DNA of 64,000 nucleotides from Undibacterium paludis (GCF_022568815.1 NZ_JAKZHX010000005.1:186001-250000), one strand, 5' to 3'. Positions 52,938-62,759 are shown, numbered from the stretch's first letter. Notes: a model not told the origin generated them from the sequence alone. A program made the numbers and translations.

Positions 52938-54290
52938 TTAGAAAGAATAACCGGCACCGAGATTATAACGATCACGGCTGCTGTCCTGCTTGAATTTCTG
53001 GTAGTCAGCCTTCAATACCACGCCTTCGCCAATCTTGAAGCTGGCGCCGATGGTGGTGACTTTTTCATCCGGGCTGGCAGCAACACCAAGACCCTGCGGC
53101 ACGGCAGAATAAGACTTGGCCGTGTTGAACTGTTCATAGCGCAGGAAAGGTGTCAGGCTATAGTCTTCATTCTTCCACAACTGGTAAGCACCCTGCACAT
53201 ACCAGCCGGCAAAGGCAGACGGCACCGGGGTGGGTTGACCGACAAAGGTCAGGTTCAGGGCATCGGTATTGCTGATGGTGCCGCGAGCATATAGAGCTGT
53301 CAGGTCCAGCTTGCCAGGGTTGTAGCGTGCATGCAGGTCCCACAGGGTCAGGCGCGCGTCATTGGCGGCAAAATCTGTCGTTTCATGACCAACCTTGCCC
53401 GAGAATACCGAGCCACCCACCAGCAAACCAGGTACGCCACGGTAATTGGCGGCAGCATGCAGGCTCAGGTCACGGGATTTGGCAAACTGCCCTTCCTGAT
53501 GGATAGCACCCAGCGGTGATTCGCGGCCATCGCCCGATGTGGCGTCCCACTTGGTCAGGTTAAAACCGGTGGTCAGGCCGATGTCCCAGCTCAGGCCATT
53601 GTCATGCGAGCCGGACAAACCCAGGCCGGCTTCACGCCATGTCGATGGAATAATCGCCGTCTCGACAAAATTGCGGTGTACGCCATAGTAAGCTGTCGGT
53701 TCGTGGCTGGTATTGAGGAAACCGGCAGGTATCAGGAACAAGCCTGCCTTGGCGGCCAGGCCGGGTTTGATTTCATGCTCTACATACAGTTGCTCGACAG
53801 CGGCTTCGCCATCGTCACCTTTGGAAGCAATCGCATGCTCCCATTCAAACTCGGCGACCATCTTGGTCTTTTCGTTGAAGCGGTGGGTGATGCCTATTAC
53901 GGCGCGGCCCACATCGGTCTGCGCCTGCTCACCGGCATTCTTCGGACGGGTATAGTTGATTTCACCGTAGCTGCTGATGACGGTCTGCTGCATGGCGCGA
54001 TTCAGGCTGGTCTGGCTGCTGTCTGTGGCGGCTGCTGATGCCAGCGGCGCAATCGGTGCAACTGGTGAAGCCGGTGACGCCTTGGCGCTGCTGATCATGG
54101 CCTCCTGCTTCTGTTCCACCACTTCGGTTTTCTTGCGAGTGGCTGCCAGCTCAGCCTTGATGGCTTCGAGTTCTGCGGCCAGTTTGTCGATTCTTTGCAG
54201 CAGTTCTGCCTCACCGGCATGGACAGGGGCGGCAAATGCACCGGCGACCAGGGTGGCACACACGGCTTTGACAAAAAAGGATTTTTTCAT
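52938..54290 (-). CDS. Outer-membrane porin-like protein with N-terminal coiled coil
   Basis: 450 aa. Signal peptide cleaved after VHA (residue 25), then a trimerisation-type coiled coil (LLQRIDKLAAELEAIKAELA, 30-65), an Ala/Pro-rich linker, and a beta-barrel from about 105 (ISSYGEINYTRP) to a terminal F (LGAGYSF). It resembles OprP/porin O-P-like or DcaP-type barrels. Followed 19 bp later by the FMN-binding gene and preceded by the peroxidase-like gene 78 bp upstream, so it is part of the same probable iron-regulated operon. Confidence 0.82.
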   Translation of the reverse strand: MKKSFFVKAVCATLVAGAFAAPVHAGEAELLQRIDKLAAELEAIKAELAATRKKTEVVEQKQEAMISSAKASPASPVAPIAPLASAAATDSSQTSLNRAMQQTVISSYGEINYTRPKNAGEQAQTDVGRAVIGITHRFNEKTKMVAEFEWEHAIASKGDDGEAAVEQLYVEHEIKPGLAAKAGLFLIPAGFLNTSHEPTAYYGVHRNFVETAIIPSTWREAGLGLSGSHDNGLSWDIGLTTGFNLTKWDATSGDGRESPLGAIHQEGQFAKSRDLSLHAAANYRGVPGLLVGGSVFSGKVGHETTDFAANDARLTLWDLHARYNPGKLDLTALYARGTISNTDALNLTFVGQPTPVPSAFAGWYVQGAYQLWKNEDYSLTPFLRYEQFNTAKSYSAVPQGLGVAASPDEKVTTIGASFKIGEGVVLKADYQKFKQDSSRDRYNLGAGYSF

Positions 54291-54368
54291 ATTGGGCTTT
54301 CTATCGTATCTATCGTATTCAGGATTCTTTTTGGGGAACTGACCGGGCTAAATGGCCCGTTTTGCATG

Positions 54369-55619
54369 TCAAGGCTTGTAACCGTCCGTGAGCGTCGCCA
54401 GGAACTTGACGACATCTTCCACTTCGTCAGGCGACAGGGCTGCGGCCATGCCGGGCTTGCGGTTATAAGGCACTTCCAGCGTATTCACGTTACCGGTGAA
54501 TGCTGCCGGCAAATCGTTGAACTTGAAGACCGTGCCGTCAGCGGCATAGGGGAACCATTCTTCCGGATTGGTATCACGGCGTACATAGAAACCAACTGCT
54601 TCGCGCAGGCTCCTGAACTGGCCATTATGGAAAAACACCTTGCGGGTCGCCACGTTGCGCAGGGTGGGCACCTTGAAAGCGCCGCACAGGTCGGTGCGAT
54701 TCGCCAGGTCCAGACGATCCGGTCCGCACAGGCCAAGATCAAAGTATTTGGGATCAGCAGTTGCCGGAATCCGCGTATTGCGCGGCAGACCCAGATTGTC
54801 ATAGGTAAAGTCCGTGAACAAAGGTGCGGCGCCATTGGCACCCTTGCTGCTGGTATGGCAGGCAGCGCAGTTGCCCTTGACCGGATTATTGAACAACGCC
54901 AGACCGCGCAATTCTGCATCACTCAACTTGACACGGCCAGCCAGGAACTGGTCATACTTGGAATCATAGGGATGGAAATCGCCGTCTTCTTTCTGGTATT
55001 GCTGTAGCGCGAACAGGATGCGTTCAAACGCCGTGTCGGCATTGTCAAAAATGGCATTGCCAAAGGCTGCCTTGAACTCATTGACATAACTGGCTTTTTG
55101 CAATTTGGCGACGACATCCGCCCTGTCCTTGTTGGCCATTTCGTGTGCGGCCAGCAAAGGTGTTTCTGCCTGTTGCGCCAGGGTGTTGGCCCTGCCGTCA
55201 TGGGTAAAGCCGCCGGTCGGCGTACCATCGGCTGCAAAGAAGAAAGCCGGTGTCAGATCCTTGTAGCGCAGGGACGGCACGGCGCGAAAGCCCGGCACAT
55301 CCAGGTTGGCACCGCCCAACTGCACGCTGAGGTCGTTCTTGGGCGCATGGGCATTGTCTTCATCATGGCAGGTTGCGCATGACATCTTTCCCGAGGCTGA
55401 CAGACTGACATCCTTGAAGATTTTTTCGCCTACCTGTGCTGCGGCACTCATGCCTGCATCAGGCGCCGTGGGCGTGCCACCCGATGTGTTGTTACCACCG
55501 CCACCACCGCAGGCAGCCAGGGCGACCACCAGCAAACCAGCCATGGCCGGACCTAACACTTTTCCCTGGATAAATCGTACTGAGATAGCCCGCACAGGGG
55601 CTTCAAAAATTGACTGCAT
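54369..55619 (-). CDS. Di-haem cytochrome c peroxidase-family lipoprotein
   Basis: 416 aa from ATG 55619. Lipobox VVALAAC, so lipid-anchored after a Gly-rich spacer. Two c-type haem sites: CATCH and CAACH, plus the distal conserved HDGRANTLAQQAETPL region and NVATRKVFFHNGQF. This is the CcpA/MauG superfamily: hydrogen-peroxide reduction or, in MauG-like members, protein oxidation. First gene of the operon, read away from the Fur-box-containing gap. Confidence 0.85.
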   Translation of the reverse strand: MQSIFEAPVRAISVRFIQGKVLGPAMAGLLVVALAACGGGGGNNTSGGTPTAPDAGMSAAAQVGEKIFKDVSLSASGKMSCATCHDEDNAHAPKNDLSVQLGGANLDVPGFRAVPSLRYKDLTPAFFFAADGTPTGGFTHDGRANTLAQQAETPLLAAHEMANKDRADVVAKLQKASYVNEFKAAFGNAIFDNADTAFERILFALQQYQKEDGDFHPYDSKYDQFLAGRVKLSDAELRGLALFNNPVKGNCAACHTSSKGANGAAPLFTDFTYDNLGLPRNTRIPATADPKYFDLGLCGPDRLDLANRTDLCGAFKVPTLRNVATRKVFFHNGQFRSLREAVGFYVRRDTNPEEWFPYAADGTVFKFNDLPAAFTGNVNTLEVPYNRKPGMAAALSPDEVEDVVKFLATLTDGYKP

Positions 55620-55801
55620 TATTGAATCCGTAAATAGGCCCGGACGGGCCAAGGCATGTATGTATCTGTTTGTGTATCTGCTTGACCCAGATGTCTGTCT
55701 TGATGAGCCTGCATGCACCCGACTGGCCTGTATTCACACAAATTTCAGGCAAGTACAGGCAATACAGGGTATGACAGGCACCTGCAATTGACAACGCAAA
55801 T

Positions 55802-55820
55802 GAGAATGATTTCTATTATA
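55802..55820. promoter_or_regulatory. Fur-box-like site upstream of peroxidase operon
   Basis: GAGAATGATTTCTATTATA matches 13 of 19 Fur consensus positions and is followed by an A/T-rich promoter-like run, about 180 bp before the minus-strand operon start. Confidence 0.6.
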
Positions 55821-56039
55821 TATTTGTACTACTAGTGATGTAAATCTGTTTGCTTGACGCGGGTCAAGGATTGTCGCTTTTTACTCAGTCATTCCATAGA
55901 AAACGAAAGACGTATTACTTATTTAACATGTTTTGTCATGGCGACCAGGCATGACAAATTCACCCTGACGGACAGATGTCCGAATCCCCCTTCGTTTCTC
56001 AAATCCGGTCTTAAGTACTCTTTGCTTGCCCTCTCATTT

Positions 56040-56068
56040 GATAATGATATTGCGAATCATTCTTATTC
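56040..56068. promoter_or_regulatory. Overlapping Fur-box-like sites
   Basis: GATAATGATATTGCGAATC (14 of 19 consensus positions) overlaps an inverse half site with GAATCATTCTTATTC. This makes an extended operator of the kind Fur binds as two dimers. It lies 520 bp before the second TonB receptor, so the transcript leader would be long. Confidence 0.65.
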
Positions 56069-56589
56069 AATGTAAAATCCACCTCCATTGTTGAAGACTG
56101 AAAGCAGGCTTACGATCTTGAAGCACCGGGTTAGCCACACCTCTCCATCAAGCATTTCATCGACGAAGGACCATTTCCCGATGGCCGTCATGGTTCAGCA
56201 ATCGATGCTGCCGCTTGACGACTTCTGCAGTAACCGTGATGTGCCATGACTTTTTGAGCACCTGTCTGGCGCGACCAATATTCTGTATAGCGAAGGTGAG
56301 CGTCGCTCCATCGTCAGAATAATGGGCATTGCACAGTTCGGTGCAACTTCCCTCTTCGGTGCTGGCCTGGTTCAGCAGCGTAGCCCAGGCCAGCTTCGTG
56401 ATGACGGCTGTCATTGCTAACCCTGCCATGGCTCTGGTCAACCGTCACAGTGCACGCGGCAAGGGCAAGAAATTTGTCATTGATACATCGAAAACACGAC
56501 AAGAACATGCCGAAAAGTGAGAAAAGTGAGGCCTGATCCCGCACTGAATTCCGTGTCATCAGAATGTAAAACCCAAAAAGAAGGAAGTC

Positions 56590-58713
56590 ATGAAATTGAA
56601 GTTGAATAACATCACCCGCATGGTGAGCAGTGCAGTCACTACCATGCTGCTGGCACACAGTGCGCAAGCCCAGACCAGCTTGCCGGAAATCGTGATCAAG
56701 GAGAGTGCCCAGCCCGCCGACAAATACGAGGTGACTGAATCAGCTACTGCAACCAAGATGACAACCCAGCTGCGCAATGTACCGCAGATTGTCAACGTCG
56801 TCCCCAAGGCAGTGATGCGCGACCAGAATGCGCTGTCGGTGCAGGATGTGTTGCAAAACGTCGTGGGCTTGAGCTTCAGTGTCGGTGACGGCCAGCGCGA
56901 TCAGGTTGCTATTCGCGGTTTCACTGCGATCACCGATCAGTTCATTGATGGCGTACGCGACGACGCCATGTATTTTCGTGATTTATCCAATATCGAACGC
57001 ATTGAAGTACTGAAAGGACCGGGCTCCGTGCTGTACGGGCGCGGCTCTGCCGGCGGCCTGATCAATCGCGTCAGCAAGAAACCGAACGCCAACCCGGTGA
57101 CAGAAGTGGCCGCCACACTCGGCTCTGAAGGCCAGAAGCGCGGTGAATTCGATATCGGAACAACCAGCCAGGACAAGCAGATGCAGTTCCGCCTGACCGG
57201 CGCGCTGGAAGATTCCCGCAACTTCCGCAACCAGTACTTCCTGGAAAGGCAAGCCATTGCACCATCCGCCTCATTCCTGCTTCAACCGGGAACCAGACTG
57301 ACCGTGCAGGCCGATTACCTGAAAGACAAACGACTGGCTGACCAGGGTGTACCCAGCTACAAGGGACGTCCTGTCGATGTCCCCATAGAAACGTATTTCG
57401 GCGCAGCCAACGGACGTGACCGTGCGTTTGTGCAGTCTGAAGTCAGCAGCGGCACCGTCACACTGGACCATGCATTCAGCGATACGCTGAACCTGCACAG
57501 CGTGCTGCGCGCCTACGATTATTCGCTGGACCGAAACTATACGGGCATAGGCAATATCTCCAGCGGTGCAGCGCCGACTGTCAGCATCGGACAGACACGC
57601 CGCCTGCGCGACGAGCGTGGCGTCTACCTGCAAAATGAGTTGAACCAGAAAATACAGTGGGGTACTACCCGTCACCAGATACTGTATGGCGTAGAACTCG
57701 GCCAGCAGGACAAGAGTGAGCTGCTGTGGTCGCGCAACAATGTCGCCACCTACAATCTGTTCAACCCTGTCCTGGCCAATCTGTCGCCGTTGCCTGCCAG
57801 CCTGACAGCGAGCAACGACAACAAGAACCGGGTTGATATCGCAGCAGTGTATCTGCAAGACCTGGTCACCATTGATTCGCACTGGAAAGTGCTGGGCGGC
57901 CTGCGCTACGACCATCTGAAACAGCAAAGGGATGACAGGACCACGCGCAATCTCGACCTGCAACGTACCGACAATACCCTGGCGCCACGGGTTGGCCTGA
58001 TCTACCAGCCGACCGAGCAGGTTTCGCTGTATGCGGCGTATAGCAAGTCTTTCCAGCCGCTGGCCGATTCTTTCAGCTTTCGCACCAACAGCGATCAGCT
58101 GGAACCGACCCAGACCGTCAATCATGAAGTCGGCATCAAGCTCGATATCGCCGCCAGGGCCAGCCTGACTGCCGCTGTATTCGAGATGTCGCAAACCAAT
58201 ATCCAGGTAGCTGATCCGGCCAACAGTAATTATTCCCTGCCGGTAGGCAAACAGCGCACGCGCGGTGTGGAGCTGAGCTTTACCGGCGAAATCGCACCGC
58301 AATGGGAACTGATCAGCGGCTATGCCTATATGGATGGCAAGATCGTCGAATCGACTGAACGCACTTCCATCGGTACGCCATTTCAGGGCAACACTGCGGC
58401 ACTGACACCCAAGCATAGCTTCAATCTGTGGCTCAAGCACAAGTTCAGCGGAGCTTATGATGGCTATTATGTCGCCGCAGGCGGACGTGCAGAATCTGCG
58501 CGTTTTGCCTCGCCGGATGACTTGACGGTACTGCCAGGTTACGGCGCGCTACACCTCGGTGCAGGTTATGTCGCGAAAAAACTGGACGTCAGCATCATGC
58601 TGAAAAACCTGCTGAACCGGAAATATTATGTGGCTGCCCATAGCGGCGCCAACGACTACAACATGCCGGGTGAACCGCGTTCGGTACTGGTGACGGCTCG
58701 TTACCGTTTCTGA
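56590..58713 (+). CDS. TonB-dependent siderophore receptor, FiuA/FhuA-like
   Basis: 707 aa, ATG behind AAGAAGGAAGTC. Signal peptide ending AQAQ (about 28), plug (ATKMTTQLRNVPQIVNVVPK, IRGFTAITDQFIDGVRDD, VLKGPGSVLYGRGSAGGLIN) and a barrel to the terminal RYRF. It is a diverged paralogue of the 48320 receptor: the plug segments are near identical in layout. Followed by a PepSY protein, a pair often seen for ferric-siderophore or haem uptake with reduction. Confidence 0.92.
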   Translation: MKLKLNNITRMVSSAVTTMLLAHSAQAQTSLPEIVIKESAQPADKYEVTESATATKMTTQLRNVPQIVNVVPKAVMRDQNALSVQDVLQNVVGLSFSVGDGQRDQVAIRGFTAITDQFIDGVRDDAMYFRDLSNIERIEVLKGPGSVLYGRGSAGGLINRVSKKPNANPVTEVAATLGSEGQKRGEFDIGTTSQDKQMQFRLTGALEDSRNFRNQYFLERQAIAPSASFLLQPGTRLTVQADYLKDKRLADQGVPSYKGRPVDVPIETYFGAANGRDRAFVQSEVSSGTVTLDHAFSDTLNLHSVLRAYDYSLDRNYTGIGNISSGAAPTVSIGQTRRLRDERGVYLQNELNQKIQWGTTRHQILYGVELGQQDKSELLWSRNNVATYNLFNPVLANLSPLPASLTASNDNKNRVDIAAVYLQDLVTIDSHWKVLGGLRYDHLKQQRDDRTTRNLDLQRTDNTLAPRVGLIYQPTEQVSLYAAYSKSFQPLADSFSFRTNSDQLEPTQTVNHEVGIKLDIAARASLTAAVFEMSQTNIQVADPANSNYSLPVGKQRTRGVELSFTGEIAPQWELISGYAYMDGKIVESTERTSIGTPFQGNTAALTPKHSFNLWLKHKFSGAYDGYYVAAGGRAESARFASPDDLTVLPGYGALHLGAGYVAKKLDVSIMLKNLLNRKYYVAAHSGANDYNMPGEPRSVLVTARYRF

Positions 58714-58732
58714 TCATAGTCCATTAGTGATA

Positions 58733-58767
58733 GGTGATGGGCGCAGTACTATTGCTGCCCCATCACC
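58733..58767 (+). terminator. Hairpin between receptor and PepSY genes
   Basis: GGTGATGGG (58733-58741) pairs with CCCATCACC (58759-58767), with inner GCAG/CTGC pairing. There is no T-run, so it may only attenuate transcription into the PepSY gene or protect the receptor mRNA end. Confidence 0.5.
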
Positions 58768-58797
58768 AGCTTTCCAGCGATTGAACATTTCACCCAC

Positions 58798-59973
58798 ATG
58801 TCACGCATCAAACTGACTAGCCGCAAGTTACATCTATGGATAGGTTTACTGTTCGGTATGGTCTTTGTGACGCTAGGCCTGACCGGCAGCGCCATCGCCT
58901 GGCTGCATGAGCTGGACCATATGCTGAACCCCGACCTGTTGCAGGTGTCGCCGCCACCGGGTCTGGCTGCTGGTACGACTATCCGTTTCAGCCCTGCCGA
59001 CATTGAAACCATGGCGGACACGCTCAGCGCCAATCCGCGTTATGGCCGACCGTCGATGCTGGTTTTTCCTGAACACGCGGGCGATGTCGTTGTCGCCTGG
59101 TACCGGCCCAGGAGAGCACCGAAGGCTTCCCCGCTGGCGCTGGAAGTCGCACGGCAGGTGATGCTTGATCCGGCCACGCTGGCCGTCACCGGTGAGCGCA
59201 ACTGGGGCGAACTCGGTCTGTCACGGCGGCTGTTGATGCCTACCCTGTTCCATCTGCATCGCTACCTGGTTGCCGGTGATGTCGGCAAGACGATTATCGG
59301 CGTGTCGGGTCTGGTACTGGTGTTGACGGCGATCAGTGGCATCATCTTGTGGTGGCCCAGGATGCATAGAAAAGCCATCTGGCAGGCGATAACCGTTTCG
59401 CATGGTGGCTCCTGGCCGCGCTTTCATTTTCGCCTGCACAGGGCTGCCGGTTTTTTTGCTGCACCGGTGTTGCTGGTGCTGGGTTTTTCCGGCACTTACT
59501 TTAACCTGCCGACATGGATAGTGCCCGTAGTCAATGCAGTGGCCAGCGTTACCCCTGCGGTCAAGACACTGAACCGCAGCAGCATGCCACAATCACAGAT
59601 TTCCCCGGCACAGGCGGCATCGTCAGCGCTGTCCCTGTTTCCGCAGGCGCGCGTATCGCGTCTTACCTTACCGGCCAAATCGTCTGCTCCCTATGAAGTG
59701 CGATTGCGTCAGCCGGGTGAAATTCGTCAGGGTGACGGCGCAACACGTGTCAGTATCGATTCTGGAGATGGCAGGGTTTTGCGCGTGCAGGACCCGTTGC
59801 GGGCGCAAGCCGGGGACACCTTGCTGAACTGGCTCTTCCCGCTCCACAGCGGCGAAGCCTTTGGCCTGGCGGGGCGTATTTTCATCACGTGTTTTGGCCT
59901 GATGCCTTTATTGTTTTTTGTGACGGGGCTGTCCATCTGGATCAAGCGTGATTTTAAATCCTTCGCACGCTAA
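58798..59973 (+). CDS. PepSY-associated membrane protein (PiuB-like, probable iron reductase)
   Basis: 391 aa. Four main membrane spans: about 14-38, 160-188, 216-238 and 353-380, with His residues at span ends (KLHLWIGLLFG, HLHRYLVAG, HFRLHRAAGFF, LHSGEAFGLAG). PepSY domains in the periplasmic loops (about 40-150 and 265-340). This is the PepSY_TM family, often next to TonB receptors and thought to reduce siderophore-bound iron using haem in the membrane. Same direction as the receptor, 84 bp after it. Confidence 0.85.
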   Translation: MSRIKLTSRKLHLWIGLLFGMVFVTLGLTGSAIAWLHELDHMLNPDLLQVSPPPGLAAGTTIRFSPADIETMADTLSANPRYGRPSMLVFPEHAGDVVVAWYRPRRAPKASPLALEVARQVMLDPATLAVTGERNWGELGLSRRLLMPTLFHLHRYLVAGDVGKTIIGVSGLVLVLTAISGIILWWPRMHRKAIWQAITVSHGGSWPRFHFRLHRAAGFFAAPVLLVLGFSGTYFNLPTWIVPVVNAVASVTPAVKTLNRSSMPQSQISPAQAASSALSLFPQARVSRLTLPAKSSAPYEVRLRQPGEIRQGDGATRVSIDSGDGRVLRVQDPLRAQAGDTLLNWLFPLHSGEAFGLAGRIFITCFGLMPLLFFVTGLSIWIKRDFKSFAR

Positions 59974-60028
59974 ACCCTGTACCCAATCACATAACAGCAC
60001 ACATGGCGGCAATGCAATGAGGCGAGGT

Positions 60029-60934
60029 TCAGGCAATATCAAACAAACCCGCTTCACCCAGCGTGGCTCTGGCGAGTGGTATCAGCGTGTTGCGTGCCAG
60101 GTGAGATACTTCCTGCACATACGACACGAAGTAACTGGCCTTAGGCAGCGCGGGTGTCACCGTCAGTAATTGCACGACACCATGCGCGAGTTTTTTCTGC
60201 ACGATGGACCTGGGCAAAATGGCAACGCCATGCCCTGCCGCCACCAGGTCCATGATCAGCGCCAGTGAATTGCAATGCCCGCTTTGATCAAAGCGGCAAC
60301 TGCCTGAACGAAACCATTCAACGACAACTTCATGCAGTGCCGATTGCGGCGGCAGCGTCAGTATCGCCAGTTCAGCCATGTCCCTTGGCGTCAACACTTT
60401 GCTGGTGAATTTCTGGCTGACTGATGCAATCCAGTTCAACTCGGCACTGCCCAGGGCCTCATCAGTGATATGCGGGGCCGATACCGGGTTGGTCAGGATG
60501 GCGATATCAAGCTCGCGTGCATTGAGTTTCTTGCTCAGCGTTGCACCTATCTCCACCGTCAACTCTATTTTCAGGGCCGGGTACATGGCCTTGACCCGGG
60601 TGAGCAGATTGCTTAGTCCCACCATCGCCGTTGACTCATTCACGCCCAGGCGCAGCAAGCCATGTACAGGGTTGGCGATGCCGGGCAGGTTCAGCATTTC
60701 GTCGCTGAGTTGCAGTATCTTTTCTGCATAGACCAGCAGCTCACGCCCCACCGGCGTCAGTTCTGCCCTATAACCGCTGCGGTCAAATAATTTGGTGCCG
60801 ATGATGTCTTCAAGCTCGCGCAGGCGTGCTGTCAGCGCCGGTTGCGTCAGGTGCTGGTGACGTGCTGCGGCATGGACGCTGCCCAGGCGGGCGATCCAGT
60901 AAAAACTTTCCAACTGCTGGATGCTTGGCTTCAT
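60029..60934 (-). CDS. LysR-family transcriptional regulator
   Basis: 301 aa. N-terminal helix-turn-helix (LESFYWIARLGSVHAAARHQ, then HLTQPALTARLRELE) and effector domain (about 92-295). Divergent from a putative hydro-lyase gene; a palindromic site lies in the gap. Likely activator of the hydro-lyase-exporter pair. Confidence 0.9.
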   Translation of the reverse strand: MKPSIQQLESFYWIARLGSVHAAARHQHLTQPALTARLRELEDIIGTKLFDRSGYRAELTPVGRELLVYAEKILQLSDEMLNLPGIANPVHGLLRLGVNESTAMVGLSNLLTRVKAMYPALKIELTVEIGATLSKKLNARELDIAILTNPVSAPHITDEALGSAELNWIASVSQKFTSKVLTPRDMAELAILTLPPQSALHEVVVEWFRSGSCRFDQSGHCNSLALIMDLVAAGHGVAILPRSIVQKKLAHGVVQLLTVTPALPKASYFVSYVQEVSHLARNTLIPLARATLGEAGLFDIA

Positions 60935-60971
60935 CGCTTGACTAGATTGACTGGTTTTATATCCGGCTCAT

Positions 60972-60992
60972 ATGATAAGAATTTCTTATCAT
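60972..60992. promoter_or_regulatory. Palindromic LysR-type operator candidate
   Basis: ATGATAAGAATTTCTTATCAT is symmetric except at the centre, with ATAAG/CTTAT half sites. It lies 38 bp upstream of the LysR start and 90 bp from the hydro-lyase start. Confidence 0.6.
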
Positions 60993-61081
60993 CTTTTGAT
61001 TATATGATTCATTATCTTTAATTATCTGCCAAATCTACACTTCCTGCATACCCGTTTTTTTTAACGATTGAGGAAGCCCGC

Positions 61082-61864
61082 ATGAAAAATCTCTCTTCGC
61101 AAGAAGCCCGCCAGCTGATACGTAAAGGCGACTGGAACAAGCCCACCGCAGGCATGGCTGAAGCCTATGTACAGGTCAACCTGGTGATGCTGCCCGCCGC
61201 TGACGCGGCAGAGTTCCAGCGTTTTTGCCAGCGCAACCCCAAGCCCTGCCCCTTGCTGGCCATCTCGGAACCCGGCGACCATGCACCGTCATCGCTCGGT
61301 ATGGATATAGACCTGCGTACCGATGTGCCGCGCTACCGCGTCTTCCGTGACGGCGTGGCTGTGGCAGAACCTGACAACATCAGCAGCCTGTGGCGTGATG
61401 ACCTGGTGACCTTTGCCCTGGGCTGCTCTTTCACTTTTGAACATGCCCTGCAAGACGCCGGCATAGGCATACGTCACATAGAGCAAGGCTGCAATGTCCC
61501 CATGTACCAGACCAGCATCGCCACCCAGCCTGCGGGCCGTTTCTCCGGCCCCACCGTCGTCACCATGCGTCCCATGAAAGCCGCGGATGCCATACGGGCC
61601 ATACAGATCAGCTCACGCTACCCTGGTGTGCATGGCGCCCCCATCCACATCGGTGACCCGTCGCTGATAGGCATAAGGGATTTGTCGCAGCCGGAATTTG
61701 GCGATGCCGTTGAAGTAAGGCCGGGCGAGCTGCCGGTATTCTGGGCCTGCGGCGTCACGCCACAGCTGGCCTTGCAGCAAGCCCGTCCCGCATTTGGCAT
61801 CACCCATGCAGCTGGTCATATGCTGATCACCGATATGCGCCACAGTGACTACGCCGTTATCTGA
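61082..61864 (+). CDS. Putative hydro-lyase, DUF1445 (YcsI-like)
   Basis: 260 aa. Matches the DUF1445/D-glutamate cyclase-like family: [15 protein letters not shown] near 23, SDPGDH-like [12 protein letters not shown] near 62, [26 protein letters not shown] near 115, [20 protein letters not shown] near 160, and a terminal [14 protein letters not shown] with [12 protein letters not shown]. These proteins act on small hydroxy- or amino-acid-like acids. The stop is 17 bp before the DMT exporter start, so this is an operon. Confidence 0.87.
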   Translation: MKNLSSQEARQLIRKGDWNKPTAGMAEAYVQVNLVMLPAADAAEFQRFCQRNPKPCPLLAISEPGDHAPSSLGMDIDLRTDVPRYRVFRDGVAVAEPDNISSLWRDDLVTFALGCSFTFEHALQDAGIGIRHIEQGCNVPMYQTSIATQPAGRFSGPTVVTMRPMKAADAIRAIQISSRYPGVHGAPIHIGDPSLIGIRDLSQPEFGDAVEVRPGELPVFWACGVTPQLALQQARPAFGITHAAGHMLITDMRHSDYAVI

Positions 61865-61880
61865 AGACAGGGAACAAGAG

Positions 61881-62747
61881 ATGAGCATCGCCGTCCTGTT
61901 TGGCAGCATCGCCGCTTTCATCTGGGGTGCGCAGCCAGTGGTATCCAAGCTTGGTTACCGCGCCCTGCTCACCGTCACCGACCTGACGTTTTTGCGTTAC
62001 CTGTTAAGCGGCGTGCTGATGTTGCCTTATGTATGGCGGCAGGGCCTGGGCAGTGCCTGTGGCCTGGGCTGGCGGCGTGCATCGGTATTGATATTGCTGG
62101 CCGGACCGCTGTACAGCCTGGTACTGACAGGCGGCCTGACCTGGGCGCCTGCATCACACGGCGCCTTGATTTACCCGGCATTCACGCCGCTCTTCAGCAC
62201 CGTGTTTGGCAGGCTGATCTTCAAGCAGAAAGAGCCTATCTCCGCCCCCGGCCTGGTCTTGCTGGTCATTGGCATGCTGGCTATCGCTACAGAAAACATC
62301 ATGCATTCAGCAAATGGGGCAGACAGCAGTGCGTGGATAGGCGACCTGTTCTTTGTCGCCGCCGCCATCATGTGGTCACTCTACATCGGCCTGATGCGCA
62401 AATGGAAGACCGAACCCATGGCCGTGGTCGGCGTCATACAGGTTGGCGGCTTTGCCTATGTGCCGCTCTACCTGCTGTACAAAGGCAGCGCGATCTTCGA
62501 TGCCCCCGCACAAGTATTGCTGGAACAGGCGGTTTACCACGGTCTGATCGTCAGCATCATTTCCATCGCCATGTTCAACCACGCCGTGCAGCTGCTGGGC
62601 ATCAGGGCATCGATGTTTACCGTACTGGCGCCGGTAGTTGGCGTTGCCCTGTCAGTGGCGGTGCTCGGTGAGCAAGCCAGTGTCTGGATGGGTGTGGGGA
62701 CCATGGCAGTCGTTGCCGGACTGGTGCTGGCCTTGCGCAAAAAATAG
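61881..62747 (+). CDS. EamA/DMT-superfamily exporter
   Basis: 288 aa from ATG 61881 (AACAAGAG upstream); an earlier ATG at 61845 lies inside the hydro-lyase gene. About ten spans in two EamA repeats (AFIWGAQPVVSKLGYRAL near 10; FVAAAIMWSLYIGLMRKW near 157; APVVGVALSVAVLGEQASVW near 254). Probably exports the substrate or product of the preceding hydro-lyase. Confidence 0.87.
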   Translation: MSIAVLFGSIAAFIWGAQPVVSKLGYRALLTVTDLTFLRYLLSGVLMLPYVWRQGLGSACGLGWRRASVLILLAGPLYSLVLTGGLTWAPASHGALIYPAFTPLFSTVFGRLIFKQKEPISAPGLVLLVIGMLAIATENIMHSANGADSSAWIGDLFFVAAAIMWSLYIGLMRKWKTEPMAVVGVIQVGGFAYVPLYLLYKGSAIFDAPAQVLLEQAVYHGLIVSIISIAMFNHAVQLLGIRASMFTVLAPVVGVALSVAVLGEQASVWMGVGTMAVVAGLVLALRKK

Positions 62748-62759
62748 CACAATGCAATA

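Larger units (their letters stand above)
55620..56589. other. Divergent region with Fur-like sites, no firm gene
   Basis: 970 bp between the peroxidase-like gene (minus) and the second TonB receptor (plus). Two Fur-like sites are listed separately. A 94-codon minus-strand frame (56157-56441) with a hydrophobic start and two Cys reads somewhat protein-like but matches nothing I know and has no clear ribosome site; it is not called. Confidence 0.5.

Noticed and set aside
56157..56441. 94-codon minus-strand frame in the Fur-site gap
   Set aside because: It has a hydrophobic start and two Cys but no clear ribosome site and no known family. The opposite strand also has open stretches, so coding is not supported.
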